From Chitinophaga parva (GTDB taxonomy: Bacteria; Bacteroidota; Bacteroidia; Chitinophagales; Chitinophagaceae): a DNA stretch of 64,000 bases. Shown piece by piece: positions 1 through 8,145 of the stretch (its first letter is position 1; every line of letters begins with the position of its first letter). The DNA lies in contig NZ_QCYK01000001.1 of the NCBI RefSeq assembly GCF_003071345.1, positions 1,426,001 to 1,490,000 on the forward strand. Direction: 5' to 3'. Position numbers and translations under genes: made by a program. The notes under the pieces were generated by a model. The model was given only the letters and a program-made list of their open reading frames with translations, had not been told where the DNA came from and searched no databases.

Positions 1-783
1 GGCGACTTTAACAAGGACAAACTGACCGACTACGTTGTATGTGGTTTTGGACATGAGCAGGGTGCATTATTGTTAATGCGCCAAACACCGGACCGTAAGT
101 TTAATATAGATACGATCAAAGCCATTCCCGGAGCTATACAAGCCCAAACAGGTGATTTTAATAAAGATGGCTGGTTGGATGTGATGGTGTTGTTTGCCCA
201 CGCACAGGAAGGCATCTCGGTGTTTTATAATAACCAGCACGGAGGCTTTACCGAGAAGCGGTTGCTCGACTTTTTACCAGTATGGGGGTCCTCCAGTTTC
301 CAGTATACAGACGTGGATCATGATGGCCTGCCTGATATTGTCTATACCTGCGGGGATAACGGGGACTACTCAAATGTGCTGAAACCATTCCATGGGGTAT
401 ATATATTCCTGAACAAGGGAGATATGAAATTTGAACAGCGCTGGTTCTTCCCGATCCATGGTTGCTATAAAGCTGTGGCTGCGGATTTTGACGGCGATGG
501 GGACGTGGATATTGCCACGATTGCTTTCTTTGCAGATCACATTAACCGGCCGGAGGAAGAAATGGTTTATTTTGAACAGGACAAGTCCATGCAATTTATT
601 CCCCATGCTATTCCCGTTCATAATATGGGGCGCTGGATCTGCATGGAGGTAGCTGATTATGATCACGACGGGGACCCCGACATCTTCCTTGGTAATATGT
701 CCAAAGGCCTGCTGGAAAACGGGGTAACCCCTTCCTGGAACCGTCATATCCCTTTCATTGTGCTGGAAAACCGCACCAGGTAA
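1..783 (+). CDS. FG-GAP/VCBS repeat protein, C-terminal part
   Basis: The frame is open from base 1, so the gene begins before the window and only its last 260 residues are here. They hold at least five repeats with the Asp-rich calcium loop of FG-GAP/VCBS beta-propeller blades: DFNKDKLTD at the very start, DFNKDGWLD, DVDHDGLPD, DFDGDGDVD and DYDHDGDPD. Each loop is followed by a short hydrophobic strand, as in a propeller blade. Proteins of this family are normally secreted or bound to the cell surface and act in adhesion or as a scaffold for other domains. Any signal peptide or catalytic domain would be upstream, so no specific function can be given. The end LENRTR followed by TAA shows no sorting domain. 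Confidence 0.85.
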   Translation, partial: GDFNKDKLTDYVVCGFGHEQGALLLMRQTPDRKFNIDTIKAIPGAIQAQTGDFNKDGWLDVMVLFAHAQEGISVFYNNQHGGFTEKRLLDFLPVWGSSSFQYTDVDHDGLPDIVYTCGDNGDYSNVLKPFHGVYIFLNKGDMKFEQRWFFPIHGCYKAVAADFDGDGDVDIATIAFFADHINRPEEEMVYFEQDKSMQFIPHAIPVHNMGRWICMEVADYDHDGDPDIFLGNMSKGLLENGVTPSWNRHIPFIVLENRTR

Positions 784-954
784 TCTAATCTTGTGTAGCC
801 CGCCCGCCCGTTGGGTTTTCCATGGGTTACACATTTCTTAAATAGTGTTAAAAATAGAGGCTAAAACAAATTTATTGGCTATATTGCAATCAATCCCCTG
901 AAAAATTTATTTGCTTTTTAGCAGGAAAAAGTTTTATATTAAGGGTGCAAACAA

Positions 955-1017
955 ATGAATAATTACTGTCTTCAAAACAGTTTTAAACGATACTCCTGGT
1001 TATTAATCAGGTTTTAG
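955..1017 (+). CDS. Possible 20-residue peptide before a terminator
   Basis: ATG at 955 opens a 20-codon frame (MNNYCLQNSF...) that stops at TAG 1015-1017, only 11 bases before the stem of a factor-independent terminator. The leader just upstream is AT-rich. No Shine-Dalgarno sequence and no full promoter consensus can be seen. The arrangement could be a small expressed peptide, a small RNA ending at the hairpin, or chance. I do not recognise the peptide. Confidence 0.2.
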   Translation: MNNYCLQNSFKRYSWLLIRF

Positions 1018-1028
1018 AATGGCGGAAG

Positions 1029-1056
1029 GAGAGGCACTAGTTGCCTCTCTTTTATT
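1029..1056 (+). terminator. Rho-independent terminator
   Basis: An 8-bp perfect stem (1029-1036 with 1042-1049) with a 5-base loop is followed by TTTTATTTT. It lies about 245 bases after the FG-GAP gene, so it ends either a long 3' untranslated region or a short independent transcript. Confidence 0.8.
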
Positions 1057-1178
1057 TTGGCTATAACCCAATGCCGGCACGGCTTTCCGGCTACCCTCCC
1101 CGAAAACACACCTCCCACCCGGTGCCCCTTACACCCATTCCATTATTTTTATTGCAGGTGCCGTCCCTTTTTGCCGTT

Positions 1179-1186
1179 TAATTTTG
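1179..1186 (+). promoter_or_regulatory. Promoter -7 element for the ebo cluster
   Basis: TAATTTTG matches the Bacteroidota -7 consensus TAnnTTTG exactly and lies 43 bases before the eboA ATG. The nearest upstream TTG (1152-1154) leaves a 24-base spacer, longer than the usual 19-21, so the -33 part is uncertain. Confidence 0.55.
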
Positions 1187-1229
1187 TGGGCGCATTTCCG
1201 TATTTTTAGCGGCTTTTCAACAGGATACC

Positions 1230-1940
1230 ATGACTCAACAGCCTTATGTTTATGACCAGCAGGCCTTGTTAGCGCAACTGACACCGCTTTTATGGGCACA
1301 ACTGCCGGAAAAAGGCCGCGACTGGCTGCAGCAGCAACTGGTTAAAGCCCAGTCCAGCAGCGGCTTCCAGGCCTGGAACACCACGTTTGTGGCGCTGCCC
1401 CGTTTTACCGGCAAACAGCCTGTCCAATTTTCCCCCGAAACCCTGGACCAGTTAAATGCCCTGGTGCCTGGTTTTACGCCACAGGCCTGGCCGGCAGACC
1501 GCCTGGCCCGCGCCTGGTGGCTGGCCCAATGGCCCGCGGCCGATGCGGCCACCTACGTGCGCAGCATCAGCACCCTTTTCCAGACCGGCAGCATGGAAGA
1601 GCTTACCGCCCTGTACGCCTGCCTGCCCCTGCTGGCCTGGCCGGAAAGCTGGGTGGCACAAACGGCCGAAGGCATCCGCAGCAATATTGGCAACGTGCTG
1701 GACGCTATCATGCTGCAAAATCCCTACCCCGCCCGCTACCTGCCGGAAGCCGCCTGGAACCAGTTGGTACTCAAGGCGTTTTTTACCAGTAAGGACGTGC
1801 GGCTGGTTACCGGCCTGCAGGCCCGCAACAATAAAACACTACAGCAAATGCTGCGCGATTATGCCGCGGAGCGCCGGGCTGCCGGCCGCAGCGTAGACCC
1901 GCAACTGCCCCCGCTGGCAGCGCAGGTGCTGGCTGGCTAG
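1230..1940 (+). CDS. eboA: EboA-like protein
   Basis: This 236-residue soluble protein has no signal peptide or membrane segment. It is recognised as EboA mainly because it opens a perfect eboA-F gene series, and because its helical, Trp- and Leu-rich sequence (for example ADRLARAWWLAQWP near residue 95) suits the EboA family. The biochemical role of EboA is unknown. The ebo cluster is widespread in bacteria. In Nostoc punctiforme it is needed to move the scytonemin precursor to the periplasm, which points to export or handling of a prenylated or otherwise hydrophobic metabolite. ATG 1230 follows a Bacteroidota promoter element, and eboB begins 42 bases after the stop. Codon use is strongly G+C-rich, like the next genes. 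Confidence 0.8.
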   Translation: MTQQPYVYDQQALLAQLTPLLWAQLPEKGRDWLQQQLVKAQSSSGFQAWNTTFVALPRFTGKQPVQFSPETLDQLNALVPGFTPQAWPADRLARAWWLAQWPAADAATYVRSISTLFQTGSMEELTALYACLPLLAWPESWVAQTAEGIRSNIGNVLDAIMLQNPYPARYLPEAAWNQLVLKAFFTSKDVRLVTGLQARNNKTLQQMLRDYAAERRAAGRSVDPQLPPLAAQVLAG

Positions 1941-1982
1941 CCGGTATTATTTTTACCCATCACCACACAAAAAAGACGGATC

Positions 1983-2966
1983 ATGTGTTGTAATCCACTT
2001 TCTGATAAGGCGCTCCAGCCCCAGGCCCAGGAGCCCATTTACCTTGACAAGATCAAAGGCATGCGCTTCTTTGACCCGCATGTGCATATGACCTCCCGCA
2101 CCACAGACGACTACCAGGCCATGGCCGATGCCGGCGTGGTGGCCCTCATTGAGCCTTCTTTCTGGCTGGGCCAGCCCCGCACGGGCGTGGATACCTTTAA
2201 GGATTATTACAGCAGCCTGGTAGGCTGGGAGCGTTTCCGCTCTTCCCAGTTTGGCATTAAACATTACTGCACCATTGGCCTCAATTCCAAGGAAGCCAAC
2301 AACGAAGCACTGGCAGAACAGGTGATGGAAATACTGCCGCTTTTCATGTACAAGGAAGGCGTGGTAGGCATTGGTGAAATAGGCTTTGACGACCAGACCG
2401 CCCTGGAGGAAAAATATTATCGCGCCCAGCTGGAACTGGCTAAGGAAGCGGGTTTGCCGGTGCAGATCCATACCCCGCACCGCGATAAGAAACGCGGCAC
2501 CCAGCGCAGCATGGACATCGCGATAGAGCACGGGCTGGATCCCAAAATGGTGATCGTGGATCATAATAATGAAGAAACGGTAAAGGAAGTACTGGACCGC
2601 GGTTTCTGGGCGGCCTTCACCATCTATCCTTTTACCAAAATGGGCAATGAGCGCATGGTGGAAGTGGTGAAACAATACGGAGCCGAACGCATTATGGTGA
2701 ACTCCGCCGCAGACTGGGGCATCAGTGATCCGCTGGCCGTGCCTAAGACCGCAGCGCTGATGCACGAAAGTGGTATTGACTTGAATGACATTCATTTGGT
2801 AACTTACCGCAATGCGATCACTGCGTTCGCACAGAGTGGCCAGATCAACGAGGCCGACTGGGAAACCGCGCCGGTTGTGGATCAGACGGCGAAATTCAAC
2901 GGGAGCTCCATCCTGCGTGGCGGCCAGCAACCGCGCATAGACAAGCACAATAAAATTATCCGTTGA
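1983..2966 (+). CDS. eboB: EboB, TatD-family metal-dependent hydrolase
   Basis: The 327-residue protein is an amidohydrolase-like TIM barrel of the TatD family. The metal site of the family is visible: HVH at His33 and His35 after the first strand, GEIGFD with Glu132, His163 in an IHTPH segment, and Asp193-His194 in VIVDHNN. A late Asp in NSAADWG (about 245) can supply the last metal ligand. TatD enzymes use two metal ions to hydrolyse phosphodiester or amide bonds; the substrate of EboB is not known. The gene is second in the ebo series, 42 bases after eboA, and presumably acts on the same metabolite. The start at ATG 1983 gives a short N-terminal lead (MCCNPLSD) before the domain. There is no export signal, so it is cytoplasmic. 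Confidence 0.88.
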   Translation: MCCNPLSDKALQPQAQEPIYLDKIKGMRFFDPHVHMTSRTTDDYQAMADAGVVALIEPSFWLGQPRTGVDTFKDYYSSLVGWERFRSSQFGIKHYCTIGLNSKEANNEALAEQVMEILPLFMYKEGVVGIGEIGFDDQTALEEKYYRAQLELAKEAGLPVQIHTPHRDKKRGTQRSMDIAIEHGLDPKMVIVDHNNEETVKEVLDRGFWAAFTIYPFTKMGNERMVEVVKQYGAERIMVNSAADWGISDPLAVPKTAALMHESGIDLNDIHLVTYRNAITAFAQSGQINEADWETAPVVDQTAKFNGSSILRGGQQPRIDKHNKIIR

Positions 2967-3048
2967 GATGCGCAGTAAAAAAGGATCTATACCGTAAGCA
3001 TCCCCGGCACCTGTAAAATTGATTTAGAAAGGCATTTCACCAAGTGCC

Positions 3049-4005
3049 ATGAGCGGGCGGCTGCCGTATGGGCAAGGCCGTGGTGCTCCACAAACCAAAT
3101 CCGTGAATTACATTGTACTCAAACTGGTGGGTTACCTGCGCCTTATGCGCCCCGCCAATCTTCTTACCGCAGTGGCAGATATCCTGGCCGGTGTAGCCGT
3201 GGCGGGTTACCTTAAAACCCAATTCAGCAGCTACCTGGATATGCTGCCCCTGGCCTGCCTTTGCCTGGCCACCCTGGGGCTGTATGGGGGCGGCGTTGTA
3301 TTTAACGATGTGATGGACGCCCGGCTGGATGCCGCAGAGCGCCCGGAACGCCCCATCCCAAGCGGCGTTATTTCCCGTACACAAGCCGTGATATTAGGGG
3401 TATACCTGCTGCTGGTGGGCATCCTGGCGGCATTTACCGTAAGCATGGCGTCTGGCATACTGGGCATCGCCATTGCGTTGTCTGCCCTCGGGTACGACCG
3501 CTGGGGCAAGCACCACGATTTCTGGGGCCCGCTGAATATGGGCCTGTGCCGCGGCCTGAACCTCCTGCTGGGCATCAGCATCCTGCCCGGGGTATTGCAA
3601 AGCTTCTGGTGGCTCAGCGCCGTGCCCGTTATTTATATTGCCGCCATTACCATGATCAGCCGCGGCGAAGTGCACGGAGGCAGCAACAGGGCCCTGCGTT
3701 TGGCGGTACTGTTATACGCCCTGGTGCTGAGCACTATTCTCCTTATTTCCTGGCGCAACGGGCATTTGCTGCCCACGCTGCCTTTTGTGGCCCTCACCGC
3801 TTTCATCATTTTCCGCCCACTCATGGTAGCCATAAGGGAGCCCATTGGGCCCAATATCGGCAAGGCCGTAAAAGGTGGCATCCTGGCCCTTATCGTCATC
3901 AATGCCGCGTGGGCAGCTGCCTTTGCAGACTGGCAATACGCGCTGATCATCCTGGTCCTGCTGCCGGTGTCTATGCTCCTGGCACGTGCTTTTTCCGTAA
4001 CCTGA
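3049..4005 (+). CDS. eboC: EboC, UbiA-family prenyltransferase
   Basis: This 318-residue integral membrane protein has eight or nine hydrophobic helices. The first UbiA aspartate motif is clear: NDVMDARLD at residues 86-94, followed by RPERPIPSG, which binds magnesium and the prenyl diphosphate. The second region (YDRWGKHHDFWG then NMGLCRG, about 148-170) is less canonical. UbiA enzymes attach isoprenoid chains to aromatic or sugar acceptors in the membrane. In the ebo cluster this enzyme is the best hint that the product is prenylated. The first 18 residues precede the domain and look poorly conserved, so translation may begin later, but no better ATG is present. It lies 82 bases after eboB in the same direction. 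Confidence 0.88.
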   Translation: MSGRLPYGQGRGAPQTKSVNYIVLKLVGYLRLMRPANLLTAVADILAGVAVAGYLKTQFSSYLDMLPLACLCLATLGLYGGGVVFNDVMDARLDAAERPERPIPSGVISRTQAVILGVYLLLVGILAAFTVSMASGILGIAIALSALGYDRWGKHHDFWGPLNMGLCRGLNLLLGISILPGVLQSFWWLSAVPVIYIAAITMISRGEVHGGSNRALRLAVLLYALVLSTILLISWRNGHLLPTLPFVALTAFIIFRPLMVAIREPIGPNIGKAVKGGILALIVINAAWAAAFADWQYALIILVLLPVSMLLARAFSVT

Positions 4006-4146
4006 TCTTGTGGCGCCGCGCTGCGCGCAATGCTTTTGCAATGCAGGATACGCGCGGGTTTCCGTGGGTTTTTATCCTGCAAAAATGCAACGTTCATTGT
4101 GCTTCAAAAGGCGTACTTTTAGCATTGTGACTTTGACATTTTTACC

Positions 4147-5325
4147 ATGCGATCATCTTTAGAACAGGCTTTCCAGGTTTCGTACCATTACCAGGTATTT
4201 TTTACGACAGGTCTTTTTGATACAGCCAACCCGGTTTTTGCAGAATTCCTCGCATCCCGCCGCAGTGAAGGCTTGCAACAGCAATTATTATTCGTGATCG
4301 ATGAAGGCGTAGCCGTTCATCATCCGCAACTCGTTGCCCAGGTCACGGCCTATGCCGCCACCCTGGCAGATTTCAGCCTGGCACCCATCCTGGTGCTGCC
4401 GGGTGGGGAAGCATCCAAGAACAATACTGCATTATTTGACCAACTGATCCGGGCGGTGGAGCAATACGGCATCGACCGTCATTCTTACCTGGTGGCCATC
4501 GGCGGTGGGTCCCTCCTGGACCTGGCCGGCTATGCCGCTGCGGTGGCCCATCGCGGGGTAAGGCATATCCGCATCCCTACCACGGTGCTCTCGCAGAATG
4601 ATTCCGGTGTGGGGGTGAAGAACGGCATCAATTATCAGGGCAAGAAGAACTTCCTCGGCACCTTTGCGCCACCGGCGGCGGTGTTTAACGATAGTGATTT
4701 CCTGCTTACCCTGCACGACCGGGATTGGGCCGCGGGGATGGCGGAAGCTGTGAAAGTGGCCCTCATCAAGGACGCCGGTTTCTTTGCCTGGATGGAAAGG
4801 GCGGCCAGTGCGCTGGCAGCCAGGGATATGGCGCCCATGCAGGAGCTCATTTACCAGTGTGCGGCCCTGCACATGGCGCACATCGGCCGCGGGGGCGACC
4901 CGTTTGAAAGCGGCTCTTCCCGCCCGCTGGACTTTGGGCACTGGAGCGCGCACAAACTGGAGCCGCTTACCCGCTTTGAACTAAGACATGGAGAAGCCGT
5001 ATCTATTGGCATAGCATTGGATAGCGTGTATTCATATACGTTAGGATGGATCTCCGAAGCGGATATGCTGCGCATTGTGCACCTGCTGGCCGGCCTGGGG
5101 CTACCGGTATGGCACCCCTTGCTGGATGCTCAGGAAGGCGGGGAAAGCCCGGTGATCAAAGGACTGGAAGAATTCCGGGAGCACCTGGGCGGCCGCCTCA
5201 CCATCACGCTGCTGCGGGCGGTGGGCAGGGGAGAAGAAGTGCACCAGATGGACCTGGAAAAATTAAAACAGGCAGCCGCGTTGCTTAAATCCATTGCCGC
5301 TTCCCTGCATGCGCTGGTGCCCTAG
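4147..5325 (+). CDS. eboD: EboD, 3-dehydroquinate-synthase-like enzyme
   Basis: The 392-residue protein belongs to the 3-dehydroquinate synthase/sugar-phosphate cyclase superfamily. Visible features are the NAD-binding GGEASKN (86-92), AIGGGSLLDLAGYAAA (117-132), IPTTVLSQND (143-152) with lysines for phosphate contact (K158, K166, K167), and the three zinc ligands Glu200 (MAEAVK), His265 (DFGHWSAH) and His281 (RHGEAVSIG). It is longer than ordinary AroB (about 350) and sits in the ebo cluster, so a metabolite other than dehydroquinate is likely. The family also includes cyclases that make 2-epi-5-epi-valiolone and related rings. The 141 bases before the gene carry no clear terminator. The start ATG 4147 fits the family N terminus. 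Confidence 0.88.
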   Translation: MRSSLEQAFQVSYHYQVFFTTGLFDTANPVFAEFLASRRSEGLQQQLLFVIDEGVAVHHPQLVAQVTAYAATLADFSLAPILVLPGGEASKNNTALFDQLIRAVEQYGIDRHSYLVAIGGGSLLDLAGYAAAVAHRGVRHIRIPTTVLSQNDSGVGVKNGINYQGKKNFLGTFAPPAAVFNDSDFLLTLHDRDWAAGMAEAVKVALIKDAGFFAWMERAASALAARDMAPMQELIYQCAALHMAHIGRGGDPFESGSSRPLDFGHWSAHKLEPLTRFELRHGEAVSIGIALDSVYSYTLGWISEADMLRIVHLLAGLGLPVWHPLLDAQEGGESPVIKGLEEFREHLGGRLTITLLRAVGRGEEVHQMDLEKLKQAAALLKSIAASLHALVP

Positions 5326-5356
5326 CAGCCCCGGCCTGCATGTGGCATAAAGGGCT

Positions 5357-5364
5357 TATCTTTG
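5357..5364 (+). promoter_or_regulatory. Possible internal promoter before eboE
   Basis: TATCTTTG is a perfect TAnnTTTG element, 48 bases before the chosen eboE ATG. A CTG at 5336-5338 with an 18-base spacer is the best -33 candidate, so the match is partial. The upstream TTG sometimes taken as the start of eboE (5362) falls inside this element. Confidence 0.45.
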
Positions 5365-5412
5365 TTGATTACCAATTTCAATGCAACAAACTTTCCGAGA
5401 GGTACTTTTGAT

Positions 5413-6660
5413 ATGGAAACTTCCTACGGTCATTTAACGTATTGTTCCAACATTCACAGTGGCGAAAGCTGGGAAGATCATTTCTTCCAGCTGAAAAAAC
5501 ATATACCTGCCGTGAAGCAGGCGCTATCTCCCAATGCACCCTTTGGCATTGGGCTGCGCCTAAGCAACCTGGCCAGCCTGCAGCTGTCTAAAGAAGAAAA
5601 TCTCACTGCGTTTAAAGCGTGGCTGGATGCGGAACATTGCTACGTGTTTACCATGAATGGTTTCCCTTATGGTGATTTTCACGAAGCTACAGTGAAAGAC
5701 AAAGTACATGTGCCGGATTGGTCGGAGTATGACCGCGTGGCCTACACCCTGCGCCTGGCGCGCATCCTGGCAAACCTGCTCCCCAGGGGCATGGAAGGGG
5801 GGATCTCCACTTCACCTTTATCCTACAAACATTGGCACGCAAAAGATAAGTGGAATGATGTCATTGCATCTGCCACGCTCAACATCGTGGAGGTAGTGGT
5901 GCAACTGGCACGCATGCGCATTACCGGCGGCCCGTTTGTGCACATTGATATTGAACCGGAACCGGATGGTATGCTGGAAGACATTGCCGGTTACATAGAC
6001 TGGTATGAGCAAACCCTGGTGCCGGTAGGCATCTCCATTCTTACAGACAAGTATAGGATAGACGAGCAGGAAGCAGAAAAGATGCTCAAGGACCATGTGC
6101 AGTTGTGCTACGATGTATGTCATTTTGCGGTAGCCTATGAGCCGCCGCAGGGCGTACTTTCTTTGTTGAAAACACACCAGCTCAAAGTAGGCAAACTGCA
6201 GATCAGTGCTGCACTGCGCGCAGTCCTGCCGGCCCCTGGCCCCGCAAGGGCCGCGGTGGTGGATGCTTTCCGCCAGTTTGACGAACCTATTTACCTGCAC
6301 CAGGTCATTGCCAGGAAAGGCGATACGCTCATCCACTATCCGGATCTGCCAAACGCACTGGAAGATGCAGACAATCCCTGGGTGAGCGAGTGGCGTGCCC
6401 ATTTCCACGTGCCCATTTTCCTGGACCACTACGGCGTGCTTGCTTCTACGCAGCCGGATATTTCCGAGATCCTGCAACTACAGGCCCGCCAGCCTTTTAC
6501 GCGGCATATGGAAGTGGAAACCTACACCTGGGACGTGCTGCCCGAAGACCTCCGCACTGACATGACGGAAGGTATTATCCGTGAGCTTCAATGGGTTAAG
6601 GATACATTTGAAACCGTGCAAAGCGCCCGTAGTGTGAGCCGGGAACGCCCGGTAGGTTAA
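5413..6660 (+). CDS. eboE: EboE, metabolite-traffic TIM-barrel protein
   Basis: The 415-residue protein shows the EboE hallmark opening HLTYCSNIHSGESW near its N terminus and a fold related to xylose-isomerase-like TIM barrels. Candidate metal or active-site segments are HIDIEPEPDG (about 195-204) and LCYDVCHFA (about 247-255). EboE is essential for cluster function in cyanobacteria where it has been studied, but its reaction is unknown. I start it at ATG 5413 because the family begins right there with METSYGHL, and because the upstream TTG at 5362 lies in a promoter-like TATCTTTG. It is 87 bases after eboD. There is no signal peptide. The stop TAA at 6658-6660 is followed at once by the eboF promoter. 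Confidence 0.88.
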   Translation: METSYGHLTYCSNIHSGESWEDHFFQLKKHIPAVKQALSPNAPFGIGLRLSNLASLQLSKEENLTAFKAWLDAEHCYVFTMNGFPYGDFHEATVKDKVHVPDWSEYDRVAYTLRLARILANLLPRGMEGGISTSPLSYKHWHAKDKWNDVIASATLNIVEVVVQLARMRITGGPFVHIDIEPEPDGMLEDIAGYIDWYEQTLVPVGISILTDKYRIDEQEAEKMLKDHVQLCYDVCHFAVAYEPPQGVLSLLKTHQLKVGKLQISAALRAVLPAPGPARAAVVDAFRQFDEPIYLHQVIARKGDTLIHYPDLPNALEDADNPWVSEWRAHFHVPIFLDHYGVLASTQPDISEILQLQARQPFTRHMEVETYTWDVLPEDLRTDMTEGIIRELQWVKDTFETVQSARSVSRERPVG

Positions 6661-6661
6661 A

Positions 6662-6692
6662 TTGGAATTGTGGAGCCCGGAGGCTAGTTTTG
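6662..6692 (+). promoter_or_regulatory. Internal promoter for eboF
   Basis: TTG (6662-6664), a 20-base spacer and TAGTTTTG (6685-6692) match the Bacteroidota promoter consensus in sequence and spacing. It starts one base after the eboE stop codon and predicts an mRNA start near 6698, about 57 bases before the eboF ATG. Confidence 0.7.
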
Positions 6693-6754
6693 TGCTGACA
6701 AGGCACATGGAACGGCCTTTTACTAACGGAACCTCTTCTTGGTGTCAACTTTAC

Positions 6755-8134
6755 ATGTCTATGAAAAAAACGGTTGTTATTGATGTGGTAGGATTGTCGT
6801 CCGGGCTCATTGGGCCTCACACGCCCTTCCTGGAGCAATATGCGCGCAAGCACCACGTATCACAGATACAGCCCATGCTGCCCGCGGTAACTACTGCGGT
6901 GCAGAGCACCTATCTCACCGGCCGCTGGCCCAGTGAGCATGGCATTGTAGGCAATGGCTGGTATGATAAGACCGATGCGGAGATCAAGTTCTGGAAACAA
7001 TCCAATCACCTGGTGGATGCTCCCAAGATCTGGGACCACGCCCGCAGCATAGACCCTTCCTTTACCGTTTCACAAATGTGCTGGTGGTACAACATGTACG
7101 CCAGCGTGGACTTTTCGGTAACACCCCGCCCACAGTACCTTTCAGACGGCCGTAAGCTGCCGGATTGCTACTCGCACCCGGCCGACCTGCGGGACCGGCT
7201 GCAGGACAAGCTGGGCACCTTTCCCCTGTTCCAGTTCTGGGGCCCGGGAGCCAATATCAAATCCACCCAATGGATAGCAGATGCCTCCATTCTTACAGAC
7301 CAGTGGCACGATCCTACGCTGACGCTGATCTACCTGCCCCACCTGGATTATTGCCTGCAGAAGTTCGGGCACGATATGAGCAAGGTGGGCCCGGAGCTAC
7401 AGGCGGTGGACAAGGTGGTGGAGCAATTGATCCGTTACTACGAAAGCAAGGGCGCTGCAATCATTGTGCTCTCCGAGTATGGCATTACGCCGGTCAATAA
7501 TCCCATTCACATTAACCGCCTGCTGCGCAAAGAAGGCCTGATAAACGTGCGGGTGGAGCGGGGCACAGAACTGCTGGATGCAGGTGCCTCGCGGGCATTT
7601 GCCGTGGCAGACCACCAGGTGGCGCATGTGTACATCAATGACAAAGACCGCGCTACCTACCGTAAAATATGCGAACTGCTGGAGGCCACACCTGGCATAG
7701 AAAAAGTGCTGGACCGGGAAGGTAAGCAAACCCACGAGCTGTATCATGAACGCGCTGGTGACCTGGTTGCCGTGGCAGACAGGAACAGTTGGTTCACGTA
7801 CTACTATTGGGAGGACGATGCCAGGGCGCCGGATTTTGCCCGCATTGTAGACATTCACCGCAAACCGGGCTATGATCCCGTGGAGATGTTCCTGAACCCC
7901 GCAGACCCGCTGGTGAAGCTAAAAGTGGTAGGAAAATTGATAAAGAAGAAACTGGGCTTCCGCTACCTGATGGACGTGATCCCGCTGGATGCTACGCTCA
8001 TTAAAGGCTCGCACGGTCGCCTCACCGAAGATCCCGCCTGGCAGCCGGTGCTCATTACCGGTAAGCCACAGGCAGCCGCTATTCCCGCCACCGGCGTGTA
8101 TGATGTGATCTGGCAGCAATTGGTAAGGGAGTAG
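6755..8134 (+). CDS. eboF: EboF, alkaline-phosphatase superfamily protein
   Basis: This 459-residue protein has the type I phosphodiesterase/nucleotide pyrophosphatase fold of the alkaline phosphatase superfamily. The nucleophile region is PAVTTAVQSTYLTGRWPSEHG, with Thr46 or Thr47 as the likely nucleophile. Later metal segments are LPHLDYCLQKFGHD (about 193-206), VLSEYGITP in place of the usual SDHG, and GSHG near the C terminus (about 423). No signal peptide is seen, so it should be cytoplasmic, unlike many relatives. It closes the ebo series and could remove or transfer a phosphate from the cluster's metabolite; that is inference. The start is ATG 6755 (or 6761), since the longer TTG reading would begin inside a promoter. 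Confidence 0.87.
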   Translation: MSMKKTVVIDVVGLSSGLIGPHTPFLEQYARKHHVSQIQPMLPAVTTAVQSTYLTGRWPSEHGIVGNGWYDKTDAEIKFWKQSNHLVDAPKIWDHARSIDPSFTVSQMCWWYNMYASVDFSVTPRPQYLSDGRKLPDCYSHPADLRDRLQDKLGTFPLFQFWGPGANIKSTQWIADASILTDQWHDPTLTLIYLPHLDYCLQKFGHDMSKVGPELQAVDKVVEQLIRYYESKGAAIIVLSEYGITPVNNPIHINRLLRKEGLINVRVERGTELLDAGASRAFAVADHQVAHVYINDKDRATYRKICELLEATPGIEKVLDREGKQTHELYHERAGDLVAVADRNSWFTYYYWEDDARAPDFARIVDIHRKPGYDPVEMFLNPADPLVKLKVVGKLIKKKLGFRYLMDVIPLDATLIKGSHGRLTEDPAWQPVLITGKPQAAAIPATGVYDVIWQQLVRE

Positions 8135-8145
8135 GCAATTTCCGC

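Larger units (their letters stand above)
784..1229. other. Intergenic region with a short transcript-like unit and the eboA promoter
   Basis: No ordinary gene is visible in these 446 bases. The first 170 bases are AT-rich and featureless. A 20-codon reading frame at 955-1017 runs straight into a strong hairpin terminator at 1029-1056, and a promoter -7 element for eboA lies at 1179-1186. These are listed separately. Confidence 0.6.

Noticed and set aside
6662..6754. N-terminal extension of eboF from TTG 6662
   Set aside because: The TTG is the -33 box of a promoter, so the extension would not be transcribed from it, and it has no family sequence.
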